64,000 nt of DNA from Candidimonas humi (GTDB taxonomy: Bacteria; Pseudomonadota; Gammaproteobacteria; Burkholderiales; Burkholderiaceae_B): NCBI RefSeq assembly GCF_019166065.1, contig NZ_JAHTBN010000007.1:163482-227481 (forward strand), given 5' to 3'. Position numbers and translations under genes: made by a program. The notes under the pieces are model-generated. The model saw nothing but the letters and a program-made list of their open reading frames with translations. It was not told where the DNA came from and searched no databases. Positions 1 to 8,899 of this stretch are shown in pieces; the stretch's first letter is position 1, and the number at the start of each line of letters is the position of its first letter.

Positions 1-1
1 C

Positions 2-886
2 CGAAGCGGCCCCGGCAGCGTGTCCGCCGGCCCTGCGTCCGCCCATGGCGAGCGTCCCGGCACGGCCGATCCCTTCATATGCGTGCACCCGGTGGCGGGC
101 GACGTCAGCGTGTTCCTCGACCTGGCGCGCGCCATGCCGGCGTCCATCCCGTTCTGGGCGATCCAGGCGGCCGGCCTCGAAGAAGGGCAAGAACCTTTGT
201 CCAGCGTCGAGGCCCTGGCGCAGGCCAACCTGCAAGCCCTGCAGGTGCGCGGCCAACCATGGCCGCGCTGGATCGGCGGCTACTCCTTCGGCGGCATCGT
301 CGCCTTCGAAATGGCGCGTCAACTGGCTGCGCAGGGCCAGGCTCCCGAAACCGTGGTGATCATAGACACCCCTGCGCCGCTGGAACGCGCGTCGGTGCTG
401 GACGCCGACTCCGACCGGGCGCATGCACAATGGCTGGCGCGCATGGCCGATGTGCGCGCCCGCTTCCAGGGCCTGGAGCCCGTGCTGGACATGGAAGAAC
501 TGCTTGCCCTGCCCGCCGCCGAGCGTTTCGATTTCGCCACGCAGCGCCTGCACGCGGCGCGCATCCTGCCGCCGGCGGCGGGCGCGCGCTGGCTGGAGCG
601 CGCCCATCGCACCAGCCTGGTCCAGTACGACGCCTATCTGGCTTATGCGCCCAGGCCCGAGCCGGTGCCGGGCCTGAAGCTGGCGCTGATCCGGGCCAGT
701 GCCCCCTTGCACTCGGACCTGGGCGACGCGGAAAACCGCCAACTGGCGCTGGCCGACCTGGGCTGGGGCGAATTCACCGATACCTCCATACCGGTGCACC
801 ACGTGCAGGGCGACCACGTCACCATACTCGGGCCGGACAGCGCCGCCGAAGTCGCGGCGGCGGTGGCGTGCGTGCTGCAGCCCTAG
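2..886 (+). CDS. Thioesterase domain, C-terminal end of a nonribosomal peptide synthetase (cut by window edge)
   Basis: This frame is open to the left edge, so the protein starts outside the window; the GTG at 20 is only the first possible internal start. The visible ~290 residues form an alpha/beta-hydrolase thioesterase of the type that ends NRPS (or PKS) assembly lines and releases the product by hydrolysis or cyclisation. Counted from the GTG, the nucleophile elbow GGYSFGG puts the serine at about residue 89, the acid is probably Asp116 (IIDTP) and the histidine is His266 (QGDHV). Ala-rich low-complexity sequence at the left may be the linker from a carrier domain. The gene ends about 125 bp from a convergent ferric iron ABC transporter, which fits a siderophore synthetase, but the product cannot be read from this fragment. 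A free-standing type II thioesterase is the alternative. Confidence 0.8.
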   Translation, partial: RSGPGSVSAGPASAHGERPGTADPFICVHPVAGDVSVFLDLARAMPASIPFWAIQAAGLEEGQEPLSSVEALAQANLQALQVRGQPWPRWIGGYSFGGIVAFEMARQLAAQGQAPETVVIIDTPAPLERASVLDADSDRAHAQWLARMADVRARFQGLEPVLDMEELLALPAAERFDFATQRLHAARILPPAAGARWLERAHRTSLVQYDAYLAYAPRPEPVPGLKLALIRASAPLHSDLGDAENRQLALADLGWGEFTDTSIPVHHVQGDHVTILGPDSAAEVAAAVACVLQP

Positions 887-1012
887 CGGGCTGCGCAGTA
901 AGAATCGTTGCTGCGCCCGGTCGAGCAGGCGGATGCTGCGGGGCCGCCTGACCGCGCAGCGCGGCCAGCGGACGCGGCAAGGGGCCGATTGCGGCAATCG
1001 GGCCGCGGCCCG

Positions 1013-2077
1013 CTACAAAACGGTCGCGCAGGCGGGCGCCGGCGTCAGGAACACCGGCTCGCCCACCGCCAGCAGCGTGCCGGCCGCGGGATTGGCATGG
1101 TCCACCAGCAGTTCGCCCACCCCGGGCACTTCCACCAGGTATTCCGCGATACTGCCCAGGAACATCACGCGCCGCGTCGTGCCGCGCAACATGCCCGAGG
1201 CTCGGTCCACGGCCAGGGCTTCGGGACGCAGCACCACGGTCGCCGTCTCGTCGGCCGCCCTTTCGTGCGGCCGCACCTGCAGCACGGCGCCGCCGACCTC
1301 GACATGCGCGGCGTCGATCACCCGCGCCTGCACGAAATTGGCCTTGCCCAGGAAGTCGGCCACGAAGCGGCTGTGCGGCCGCGCGTAGATTTCGTCGGGC
1401 CGGCCGATCTGTTCGGCCGAGCCCGCGTTCATGATGACGATCAGGTCGGAAATGCTCATGGCCTCGACCTGGTCATGCGTGACGTACACGGTGGTGATGC
1501 CGACGCGCTGCTGCAGCTCGCGGATCTCGACGCGCATCTGCTCGCGCAGCTTGGCATCCAGGTTGGACAGGGGCTCGTCGAACAGCAGCAGGCGCGGTTC
1601 CATGACGATGCAGCGCGCCAGCGCCACGCGCTGCTGCTGGCCGCCCGACAACTGGTCGGGCGAGCGCCGCGCCAGGCCGGCGAGGCCGGTGATTTCCAGG
1701 GCGCGGCCGACGCGATCGCGCAGCTCGGCGGCCGGCACGCGGCGCAGCCGCAGGCCGAATGCCACGTTCTCGAAGACATTCAGGTGCGGGAAGATGGCAT
1801 AGGACTGGAACACCATGGCCGCGTCGCGCGCATTGGGCGGATCGTCGTTGACGCGGCGCTCGCCGAAATAAATGTCGCCGCTGGTGGGTTCCTCGAAGCC
1901 GGCGATCATGCGCAGCAGCGTGGTCTTGCCGCAGCCCGAGGGGCCCAGCAAGGTGACGAGCTGTCCCTTTTCCACTTCCAGGCTGACGCCGTCGACCGCC
2001 ACGGCGCGTTGCCCCGCCTGGTCGCGGCTGGTGAATTCCTTGCGCAAATCGACCAGTCTCAGGTCTTTCACGGTCAT
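1013..2077 (-). CDS. fbpC: Ferric iron ABC transporter, ATP-binding subunit (FbpC/AfuC-like)
   Basis: This is the 354-residue ATPase that powers import by the adjacent two-domain permease in the inner membrane. Walker A is GPSGCGKT at residues 45-52, the LSGGQ signature at 143-147, Walker B LLLFDE at 163-168, and an H-loop histidine follows in VTHDQ near residue 200. The last ~110 residues fit the TOBE-like regulatory region of the CUT1/FbpC group. The ATG at 2077 overlaps the permease stop (ATGA), so translation is coupled; the frame is open far upstream but that part lies inside the permease gene. Iron as substrate is inferred from the binding protein; thiamine, spermidine or phosphonate importers have similar ATPases. 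Confidence 0.85.
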   Translation of the reverse strand: MTVKDLRLVDLRKEFTSRDQAGQRAVAVDGVSLEVEKGQLVTLLGPSGCGKTTLLRMIAGFEEPTSGDIYFGERRVNDDPPNARDAAMVFQSYAIFPHLNVFENVAFGLRLRRVPAAELRDRVGRALEITGLAGLARRSPDQLSGGQQQRVALARCIVMEPRLLLFDEPLSNLDAKLREQMRVEIRELQQRVGITTVYVTHDQVEAMSISDLIVIMNAGSAEQIGRPDEIYARPHSRFVADFLGKANFVQARVIDAAHVEVGGAVLQVRPHERAADETATVVLRPEALAVDRASGMLRGTTRRVMFLGSIAEYLVEVPGVGELLVDHANPAAGTLLAVGEPVFLTPAPACATVL

Positions 2078-3738
2078 GCCATGCTCCCGTGCGTGCCGCT
2101 CGGCGCGAGCCGGTCGACAAGCTTGCCTATCACCCCTATGGCGATCACCACTATCACAATGAGCAGCACGCTGAAGGCCGCGGCCACCCCCAGGCGCCCC
2201 GAGCCCACCTGGCTCAGTATCTGCACCGTCATCAGGTTCCAGTCGGCCGACACCAGGAAGATGGCCGCGCTGATCGCCGTCATCGCCCGCACGAAGGCGT
2301 AGACCAGGCCCGAGAAAAAGGCCGGCGCCACCAGCGGCAGCGTGATCTTGCGGAAGGTCTGCAGGCTGCTCGCCTCCAGGTTGCGGGCGGCCTCTTCGAT
2401 GGCCGGGTCGATCTGGCGCAGCACGGCCATGCCCGACTGGATGCCCACCGGCATGTAGCGAAAGACGAAGGCCAGCACCAGGATGGCCAGGCTGCCGGTG
2501 AGGATCAGCGGCGGCCCGTTGAAAGCCAGCACATAGCCTATGCCCACGACCGTGCCGGGCACGGCGAAATTCAGGATCGAGCCGAATTCCATCAGGCTTT
2601 TTCCCGGAAAGGCGCCGCGCACCACCATGAAGGCGATCAGCATGCCGAGCACGCCGCTGATCGGCGTGGACAGCAGCGCAATGACCAGCGTGTCCTTGAC
2701 GGCATCGAAGCCCAGTTGGAACACATAGCGGAAATGCTCCAGCGTCGGCGTGTAGTCGCTGCCCCATACCCTGGTGAAGGCGCCGACCGCGATCACCGCG
2801 TAGAACATGGCGATGGCCAGGGCGAACAGCAGCACCAGCGCATACAGCAGCCGCAGCGTGCGCCGACCCAGCAGCCGCGACGTCGAATGCGTGGGCTTGC
2901 CGGTGACCGTGACATACTGGCGCCGCGAAATGTAGTAGCGCTGGATCGCGAACGCGGTGATGCTGGGAATCAGCAGCACCACGGCCAGCGCCGCCCCCAG
3001 CGGCAGATCGAAAGAGCCGGTGATTTCCAGATAGGCCTGGGTGGCCAGCATCGGAAAGCGCGCGCCCGCCAGCACCAGCGGGTTGCCGAAATCGGCCAGT
3101 GATTCGATGAACACCACCAGGAAAGCGCCGGCGATGCCGGGCAGCGACAAGGGCAGCGTGACCCGGCGGAACACCTGCCAGCGGCTCGCCCCCATATTGA
3201 AGGCGGCGTCTTCCAGCGTCGTGTCCATGGACTGCAGCACGCCGCGCAGGGACAGATAGGCAATGGGCGCGAAAGTGAATATCTGCGACAGCACCACGCC
3301 GCGGTAGCCGTATATATTGAAGTCCTGCAAATGCAGCAGCCGGCGCGTCACCAGGCCATTGAAGCCGAACAACAGCAATATGGACACCGCCGTGACGAAG
3401 GGCGGCGAGATGATGGGCAGCATGGCCGCCATGTGCAGGGGCTTTTTCAGCGGTACGGCGCCGCGACCCAGCACGAAGGCCAGCAGATAGCCCAGTATCA
3501 CGCTGGCCACGCCCACCGTCAGCGCCACTTCCAGGCTGTTGAGCAAGGCATTCAGGTACAGGCGGCGCTGGACGATGCGCTCGTAATGCGCGAACGTCCA
3601 TCCCGCATCGCCCTGGAAGCTGGTGATCAGGACCTGCGCCAGCGGGTAGACCACGAACAGCAGGAGCGCGGCGAAAACCGCCGCGACCAGCGCCAGGAAC
3701 ACCGGATCGCGGGCCAGCCGCCTGAGTTGCGCCCCCAC
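2074..3738 (-). CDS. fbpB: Ferric iron ABC transporter, fused double permease (FbpB-like)
   Basis: This 554-residue inner-membrane protein contains two fused permease halves with about twelve hydrophobic segments in all, as in FbpB and ThiP. Each half has an EAA-type cytoplasmic loop that docks on the ATPase: EDAAFNMGASRW in the first half and EEAARNLEASSLQ in the second. The start is a GTG at 3738, 19 bp after the stop of the binding-protein gene, and the last codons overlap the ATPase start. Gene order binding protein, permease, ATPase on one strand is the usual fbpABC arrangement. Confidence 0.85.
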   Translation of the reverse strand: MGAQLRRLARDPVFLALVAAVFAALLLFVVYPLAQVLITSFQGDAGWTFAHYERIVQRRLYLNALLNSLEVALTVGVASVILGYLLAFVLGRGAVPLKKPLHMAAMLPIISPPFVTAVSILLLFGFNGLVTRRLLHLQDFNIYGYRGVVLSQIFTFAPIAYLSLRGVLQSMDTTLEDAAFNMGASRWQVFRRVTLPLSLPGIAGAFLVVFIESLADFGNPLVLAGARFPMLATQAYLEITGSFDLPLGAALAVVLLIPSITAFAIQRYYISRRQYVTVTGKPTHSTSRLLGRRTLRLLYALVLLFALAIAMFYAVIAVGAFTRVWGSDYTPTLEHFRYVFQLGFDAVKDTLVIALLSTPISGVLGMLIAFMVVRGAFPGKSLMEFGSILNFAVPGTVVGIGYVLAFNGPPLILTGSLAILVLAFVFRYMPVGIQSGMAVLRQIDPAIEEAARNLEASSLQTFRKITLPLVAPAFFSGLVYAFVRAMTAISAAIFLVSADWNLMTVQILSQVGSGRLGVAAAFSVLLIVIVVIAIGVIGKLVDRLAPSGTHGSMA

Positions 3739-3757
3739 TTCGGCTTCTAGCCCTGTA

Positions 3758-4750
3758 TCACTGGCCGAGCACGTCCTGCAGCCAGCGATCGACCAGCCGC
3801 TTGCGGTTCTTGGCCGCGTATTCCGAGTCGGACTCGACCAGCTTGATCTGGCTCATGGAAGGCACGCCGCTGCCGGCCTTGACGTCGTCGCGCACCGGCA
3901 TGAAATAGGTCTTGGCATCGACCATGGCCTGCTGGCCCTGCTGCGAGGTGATCCAGTCGATCAGCGCCTTGGCCGCGCTCAGGTCCTTGGCGCCCTTGAT
4001 GATGGAAACCGCCGCCACTTCGTGGCCCACGCCTTCGGTGGGAAACACCACGTCGACCTTGTAGCCCTGGTCCTTGAGCTGCAGGAAGCCGGGCGTGAAC
4101 TGGATCGCCACCGCGCACTGGCCCAGGCCCAGGTTGGCGCTGGGCGCGGTGCCGCTCTGGGTGTAAGTCTGCACATTGGCGTTGAGCGCCTTCATGTAGG
4201 CGAAGGCCTGGTCTTCGCCCATGAGCTTGATGAGAGTCAGCATGGCCTCGTAAGAAGTGCCCGAGGTCTGCGGCGAAGGCATCTGGATCAGGCCCTTGTA
4301 CACGCTCTTGGTGAGATCGGCCCAGGAATGCGGCACCGGGGCGCCGCGCTTGGCCAGGATATCGGTGCGCACGCCGAAGGCCAGGGGATTGGTGTAGATG
4401 GCGTACCAGTAGCCCTTGGCGTCTTTATATTGCGGCGCCACCCCCGCCGCCTTGGCGCTGACGTAGGGCTCGAGCAGATTGCGCTGTTCGGCCACCACGT
4501 GGTTCTCGACCGGGGCGCCGAACCAGACGTCGGCCTGGGGCCGCTTCGACTCGGCCTGTATGCGCGACAGCGCCGGCCCCGTGGACAGGAACACCATATT
4601 GGCCTTGATGCCGGTGTCCTTGGTGAAGGCATTGAGTATCTTCTTGGCATTGGCCTCGTCCACGCTGCTGTAGACAGTCAGCGTCTGGGCATGGGCCGCG
4701 CCGGCCAGGACCAGGGTGAAAAGCGAGAGTGCAGCCAGGCAGCGTTTCAT
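3758..4750 (-). CDS. fbpA: Ferric iron ABC transporter, periplasmic binding protein (FbpA-like)
   Basis: This 330-residue extracytoplasmic solute-binding protein begins with a signal peptide (about residues 1-21, ending AAHA) and then QTLTVYSSVDE, the usual first strand of the Fbp/AfuA/FutA group. It would capture Fe3+ (possibly with an anion) in the periplasm and deliver it to the permease. The motif FGVRTD and the C-terminal region with MSQIKLVESD are typical of this family. It is the first gene of the operon and is preceded by a good sigma-70 promoter at 4852-4879. Related proteins bind 2-aminoethylphosphonate or spermidine, so the ligand is inferred. Confidence 0.8.
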   Translation of the reverse strand: MKRCLAALSLFTLVLAGAAHAQTLTVYSSVDEANAKKILNAFTKDTGIKANMVFLSTGPALSRIQAESKRPQADVWFGAPVENHVVAEQRNLLEPYVSAKAAGVAPQYKDAKGYWYAIYTNPLAFGVRTDILAKRGAPVPHSWADLTKSVYKGLIQMPSPQTSGTSYEAMLTLIKLMGEDQAFAYMKALNANVQTYTQSGTAPSANLGLGQCAVAIQFTPGFLQLKDQGYKVDVVFPTEGVGHEVAAVSIIKGAKDLSAAKALIDWITSQQGQQAMVDAKTYFMPVRDDVKAGSGVPSMSQIKLVESDSEYAAKNRKRLVDRWLQDVLGQ

Positions 4751-4851
4751 TTTGTGTTCTCCTGCGCCTTCCAGGCCGGGCGTACGGCGCGGCGGGACAC
4801 GCGTCCGCCGGCTTGTCCGGCGCGCGAGCCTGCCGCGCGCCAGACCGCAAA

Positions 4852-4879
4852 CTTATACCCCGGCACAAAACACTGTCAA
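4852..4879 (-). promoter_or_regulatory. Sigma-70-type promoter of the fbpABC operon
   Basis: Read on the minus strand, TTGACA (4874-4879) is followed by a 16-base spacer and TATAAG (4852-4857). It lies about 100 bp upstream of the binding-protein ATG. I found no convincing 19-bp Fur box overlapping it. Confidence 0.6.
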
Positions 4880-4918
4880 TAGAGTAAAGGCGAGAAAAGG
4901 CAACAGGCGGCGCCCGGC

Positions 4919-5863
4919 TCAGAGATCCAGGGCCCAGTTCTGGCCGACCAGGTCCTTGCCGAAGGAATGATGGTTTTCCTGCTCGACCAGCTGGAAGCCG
5001 GCGGCCTGGTAGATGCGGCGGGCCGAAGCCAGCACGTCGTTGGTCCACAAAACCATGCGCCGGTAGCCCCGGGCGCGCGCGTAGGCGATGCATTCGTCCA
5101 CCAGGCGCCGGCCTATGCCCAGGCCGCGCGCCGAGGGTTCCACGTACAGCAGGCGCAGCTTGGCCACCGTATCGGATTCCTTGACCATGAACACCGAGCC
5201 GACCACTTCGCCCTCGCGCTCGGCGACCCAGGCACGCTCGCGCCTGGGGTCGAATTCTTCCACGAACTTGGCCAGGATCTGCGCCACCAGCGCCTCGAAG
5301 GTCTCGTCCCAGCCGTATTCCTGGTTGTACAGCACGCCCTGGCGATGCGTGATCCAGCCTATGTCGCCCGACTGCAGCGGACGCAGCACATAGGGCACGG
5401 CGGGTTCGGCGTGATCGCCCAGCAGGCGTTCGATGGCCAGCATGGATTTCACCAGCCTGTCGCGTTCGGGCGCGGCCAGCGCCTGCAACATCTGTGCGAT
5501 TTCGTCGCGCGATGCGCGGTCCAGCGGGCGGAAGGCCTTGCGTCCGGCGGCGGTCAGGGCCAGCGTGGTCTGCCGGGCGTCTTGCGGCGCCGGCGTGCGG
5601 CTCAGCAGGCCGCGCTCTTCGAAGCGCTTCAGCACCCGGCTGAGATAACCGGCGTCCAGCCCCAGATCGCGCACCAGGTCGCTGGCGCTCAGGCCTTCGC
5701 GATGCGCCAGTTCGTACAGTATGCGCACTTCGGTGAGCGAATATTCGCTCTTCAATATGCCCTCGTTCAAGAGGCCCACCAGCCGCGTATAGAAGCGGCT
5801 GAAGCCGCGCACCACGGCAATTTGCTGATCGAGAACCGAGGCGGCGGCATTGATGGCGGTCAT
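4919..5863 (-). CDS. MarR-GNAT fusion: winged-helix regulator with N-acetyltransferase domain
   Basis: This 314-residue protein joins a MarR winged-helix domain (about residues 1-145, with DLVRDLGLDAGYLSRVLKRFEE as recognition region) to a GNAT acetyltransferase domain (about 150-314). The acetyl-CoA loop reads ARGLGIGRRLVDE and is followed by the family-typical LWTNDVLASARRIYQAAGF. Such fusions are common in Proteobacteria; the acetylated substrate is generally unknown. The gene is divergent from the panE-like gene, and a 13-bp palindrome about 105 bp upstream of its start is a likely autoregulatory operator. Confidence 0.85.
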   Translation of the reverse strand: MTAINAAASVLDQQIAVVRGFSRFYTRLVGLLNEGILKSEYSLTEVRILYELAHREGLSASDLVRDLGLDAGYLSRVLKRFEERGLLSRTPAPQDARQTTLALTAAGRKAFRPLDRASRDEIAQMLQALAAPERDRLVKSMLAIERLLGDHAEPAVPYVLRPLQSGDIGWITHRQGVLYNQEYGWDETFEALVAQILAKFVEEFDPRRERAWVAEREGEVVGSVFMVKESDTVAKLRLLYVEPSARGLGIGRRLVDECIAYARARGYRRMVLWTNDVLASARRIYQAAGFQLVEQENHHSFGKDLVGQNWALDL

Positions 5864-5969
5864 GGCAGAGTTCCTGAAGGCTGGAGGCCATGCATGCGCG
5901 TGGCCGGGCTTGCTGTACGGGTTTGCTGGACGGGCTTACTGAAATTACTGGCCATTTTCAAGCAATATA

Positions 5970-5982
5970 TTGACTTAGTCAA
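5970..5982. promoter_or_regulatory. Palindrome TTGACTTAGTCAA, likely operator of the MarR-GNAT regulator
   Basis: The arms TTGACT and AGTCAA flank a single central T, inside an AT-rich patch (5964-5990) of the divergent intergenic region. Size, symmetry and position fit a MarR operator; the binding protein is inferred from proximity. Confidence 0.6.
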
Positions 5983-6144
5983 CTATCATGCAATCGGCCA
6001 TGCCGTCGGAAAACACGCCGCGCCGGACGCTCCGCGCATGCCGCCGCTGCAATACGGCCTACCGCAGCCGCGGGAATACGGCGCGGGCGCAGATCACGGG
6101 AGTAATATGTTCCCGGCTATTTTTTCTATATGGGAAGCGAGACA

Positions 6145-7086
6145 ATGAGATTTCTGGTTGTAGGCGCGGGCGCGCTGGGCGGGTATTTCGGCGGCAGGCT
6201 GCTGCAGGCCGGGCGCGACGTCACATTCCTGGTGCGGCCGGCCCGCGCCGAACTGCTGCGCGAGCATGGCCTGCGCATCAAGAGCGTCAAGGGCGACGCC
6301 CACATTGCCAATCCCCCCACCGTGTCGGCGCAAGACCTGGACTCGGCCTTCGACGTCATCATCGTGGGCTGCAAGGCCTACGACCTGGACTCGGCCATGG
6401 ACGCGATCGCCCCGGCCGTCGGGCCCGGCACCGCCATCCTGCCGCTGCTCAACGGCATGCGGCACCTCGACCGGCTGGCCGAGCGCTTCGGGCGCGAGCA
6501 CGTGCTGGGCGGGCTGTGCCTGATCTCCGCCGCGCTCGATGCGGACGGCACCGTCAGGCACTACAACGACCGGCACACCCTGGCCTACGGCGAGCTGGAC
6601 GGCTCCATGTCGGAACGCGTGCGCCGCATCGAAGCGCAATGCTCCGGCGCCAATTTCGAGGCCCGGGCCAGCGCCCAGATACTGCAAGAGATGTGGGAAA
6701 AATGGGTGTTCATCGCGGCCGCCGCCGGCACCAACTGCCTGATGCGCGCCGCCATCGGCGACATCGTGCAGGCGGGCGGCACCGGCCTGACCTTGAGCCT
6801 GATCGACGAGTGCGCGGCCGTCGCGCGCGCCAACGGCCACGACCCGCGCCCCGAGGCGCTGGAAAGCCCCAGAAAATTGCTGACCTCGCCCACGTCCACC
6901 GTGACGGCGTCCATGCTCAAGGACGTGGAACGCGGCGCCCCCACCGAGGCCGACCATGTTTTCGGCGACCTGCTGCAACGCGCCGGCACGGCGCTGCCCG
7001 ACCATGCGCTGCTGCGCCTCGCCTACCTGAACCTGAAATCCTACGAAGCGCGCAGGCAGCGCGAGGCGGCCGCAAAGTCCCGTTGA
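6145..7086 (+). CDS. panE: 2-dehydropantoate 2-reductase family protein (PanE/ApbA-like)
   Basis: This ~313-residue cytosolic oxidoreductase has the NADPH-binding motif GAGALGGYFGGRL right after the first strand, and the C-terminal ketopantoate reductase domain with EKWVFIAAAAGTNCLMR. The reaction expected of the family is NADPH-dependent reduction of ketopantoate to pantoate for CoA synthesis. I chose the ATG at 6145 (MRFLVVGAG) over the ATG 15 bases upstream because it gives the usual family N-terminus and has GGGAAGCGAG before it. panC lies 47 kb away, and many Alcaligenaceae carry several PanE paralogues acting on other 2-oxo acids, so the pantothenate role is not certain. A terminator-like hairpin follows. 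Confidence 0.8.
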   Translation: MRFLVVGAGALGGYFGGRLLQAGRDVTFLVRPARAELLREHGLRIKSVKGDAHIANPPTVSAQDLDSAFDVIIVGCKAYDLDSAMDAIAPAVGPGTAILPLLNGMRHLDRLAERFGREHVLGGLCLISAALDADGTVRHYNDRHTLAYGELDGSMSERVRRIEAQCSGANFEARASAQILQEMWEKWVFIAAAAGTNCLMRAAIGDIVQAGGTGLTLSLIDECAAVARANGHDPRPEALESPRKLLTSPTSTVTASMLKDVERGAPTEADHVFGDLLQRAGTALPDHALLRLAYLNLKSYEARRQREAAAKSR

Positions 7087-7117
7087 TCGCCCGGCTCGCG
7101 GGCCGGGCCGCCCCAAG

Positions 7118-7163
7118 GCCTTGCGCCGGCCGCGAACAGGCGCCGTCGGCGCAAGGCTATTTT
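7118..7163 (+). terminator. Candidate intrinsic terminator after the panE-like gene
   Basis: The 11-base arms GCCTTGCGCCG (7118-7128) and CGGCGCAAGGC (7147-7157) are perfectly complementary with an 18-base loop, followed by TATTTT. It lies about 30 bp after the stop, between convergent genes. Confidence 0.55.
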
Positions 7164-7227
7164 CGCGCCTTGATGAGCTGGCCTTCTTTTCATGGCCATG
7201 CCGCGCCCCTACTAGTGTCAACAAGCC

Positions 7228-8805
7228 CTAGTCCGCCCCCACGGCAACGGCCTCGGCCTGCGCCTCGGGCTGGACGGGCTCCTTGGGCTTCTTCGCTATG
7301 GGGCGGTCGTTGCTCATCAGCATCAGGCAGGGCATGGCCAGCAAGGTCATCCAGAACATCAGCCGGAAATCGTCCAGGTAGCCGATGAAAGCGGCCTGGC
7401 GGTTCAGCACCGCGTTCAATCCGGCCGCCCCGCCCAGCGTATTCATGTCGAAGAGACGCGACAGCCCTTCGGGCATGACCAGCAGCGAGCCGGCCGTAAT
7501 GTAGGCCGCCAGGGTGCTGTGCATGGTGGAGGTATTGCGCACCAGCAGCGTCTGCATGACCGAAATCCCTATGCTGCTGCCGATATTGCGCGAAAGACTA
7601 TAGATAGCCGTGCCTTCAGAACGCAGGCGCCGGTCCAGTGTCGAGAAAGTCATGGTGGTCAGCGGCACCGACGTGAAACCCAGGCCCAGGCCCTGCACGA
7701 AGCCGGGCCAGGCCACGTCCCATTCCGTGATCTGCATCGTATAGCAGGACATTTCCCACATCGACACCGCCGTCAGGCCGAAGCCGAAAGCGAGGATCAG
7801 GCGGCTGTCGATGCGGCCCACCAGCCGGCCGGCGAACATCATGGCCACCATCGTCCCCAGGCCGCTGGGCGCGGTGACCAGGCCGGTAGTCACCACCGGA
7901 TAGCCGAGCAGGTCTTGCAGCATAGGCGGCAGCAGCGCCCGAGTGGCGTACAGCAGCAGGCCCATCAGGAAATAAATGGCCAGGCCGGTGACGAAGTTGC
8001 GATCGTGCAATAGCTTGACTTTAAAGAACGAATCGCCCGTGTCGGTGGCGGTATGGATGACGAAGAAAGTGAAGGCGATCACCGCGCAGACCGCTTCGAC
8101 GCGGATCTCGATGGAGCCGAACCAGTCGGCCTGCTCGCCGCGGTCCAGCAGCATCTGCAGCATGCCTATGGCGATGGCCAGCATCGAAAAGCCGAACCAG
8201 TCGAATTTGCTCAGGATGCGCGCGCCGCTGTCGTGTATGTAGTAATACACCCCCGCCAAGGACAATATGCCGACCGGCAGATTGATGAAGAACACCCAGC
8301 GCCAGGTCAGATTGTCGGTCAGCCAGCCGCCCAGCGTGGGCCCGAGCACGGGCCCCAGCATGACCCCCATGCCCCACACCGCCATCGCCCGCGCATGGCG
8401 CTCGGGCGGGTTGATGTCGAGCATGACGGCCTGCGACAAAGGCACCAGCGCCGCCCCGAACACCCCTTGCAGCAGCCGCGCCAGGACAATGGCCAGCAGG
8501 CTGGCGGACATGCCGCAGAGCACCGAGCTGATCGTGAAACCGGCGATGGAGATCAGGAATATGGTCTTGCGTCCGTAGCGTCCGGTCAGCCAGCCCGTCA
8601 CCGGCGTGGCGATGGCCGCGGCGACGATGTAGGACGTCAGCACCCACATGATCTGATCTTGCGATGCGGACAAGCTGCCCGCCATGTGCGGCAGCGCCAC
8701 GGCGGCAATCGTGCTGTCCAGCGTCTGCATGATCGTCGCCATCATGATGGACAGCGTGATCATCAGCCGCCGAGATTCGGGCATGTCCTCCTGCAGAGTG
8801 CTCAT
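7228..8805 (-). CDS. DHA2-family multidrug efflux MFS transporter (EmrB-like)
   Basis: This 525-residue inner-membrane antiporter has the length and ~14 hydrophobic segments of the EmrB/QacA group. Motif A-like WLTGRYGRKT follows the second segment and motif C-like GPVLGPTLGGWL is in the fifth, both diagnostic of drug/H+ antiporters. It has no EmrA-type membrane-fusion partner next to it, so it may act alone or with a distant adaptor. It lies directly downstream of a MarR gene, and a near-perfect palindrome matching the one at the marR start lies upstream of its ATG. The exported compound is unknown. Confidence 0.85.
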   Translation of the reverse strand: MSTLQEDMPESRRLMITLSIMMATIMQTLDSTIAAVALPHMAGSLSASQDQIMWVLTSYIVAAAIATPVTGWLTGRYGRKTIFLISIAGFTISSVLCGMSASLLAIVLARLLQGVFGAALVPLSQAVMLDINPPERHARAMAVWGMGVMLGPVLGPTLGGWLTDNLTWRWVFFINLPVGILSLAGVYYYIHDSGARILSKFDWFGFSMLAIAIGMLQMLLDRGEQADWFGSIEIRVEAVCAVIAFTFFVIHTATDTGDSFFKVKLLHDRNFVTGLAIYFLMGLLLYATRALLPPMLQDLLGYPVVTTGLVTAPSGLGTMVAMMFAGRLVGRIDSRLILAFGFGLTAVSMWEMSCYTMQITEWDVAWPGFVQGLGLGFTSVPLTTMTFSTLDRRLRSEGTAIYSLSRNIGSSIGISVMQTLLVRNTSTMHSTLAAYITAGSLLVMPEGLSRLFDMNTLGGAAGLNAVLNRQAAFIGYLDDFRLMFWMTLLAMPCLMLMSNDRPIAKKPKEPVQPEAQAEAVAVGAD

Positions 8806-8845
8806 GGCGCCACCCGCTCCTGCGGCAGTATGGGCGCGGCGTCCA

Positions 8846-8867
8846 GGTAATAACTGGCGTTACTACC
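8846..8867. promoter_or_regulatory. MarR operator-like palindrome upstream of the efflux gene
   Basis: The arms GGTAATAAC and GTTACTACC (8 of 9 complementary) are separated by TGGC, about 40 bp before the efflux pump ATG. The core TARTAAC/GTTACTA is the same as in the palindrome at 9410-9429. Confidence 0.65.
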
Positions 8868-8899
8868 CCGGCAAAAAAAAGCGACACGGCACATGAATA

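Noticed and set aside
1013..3601. Apparent 862-codon protein joining FbpC to an N-terminal extension
   Set aside because: The first ~500 codons lie in another frame of the permease gene; FbpC starts at the coupled ATG at 2077.
4751..4918. Fur box in the fbpABC promoter
   Set aside because: No match to GATAATGATAATCATTATC with reasonable identity is visible around the sigma-70 promoter.
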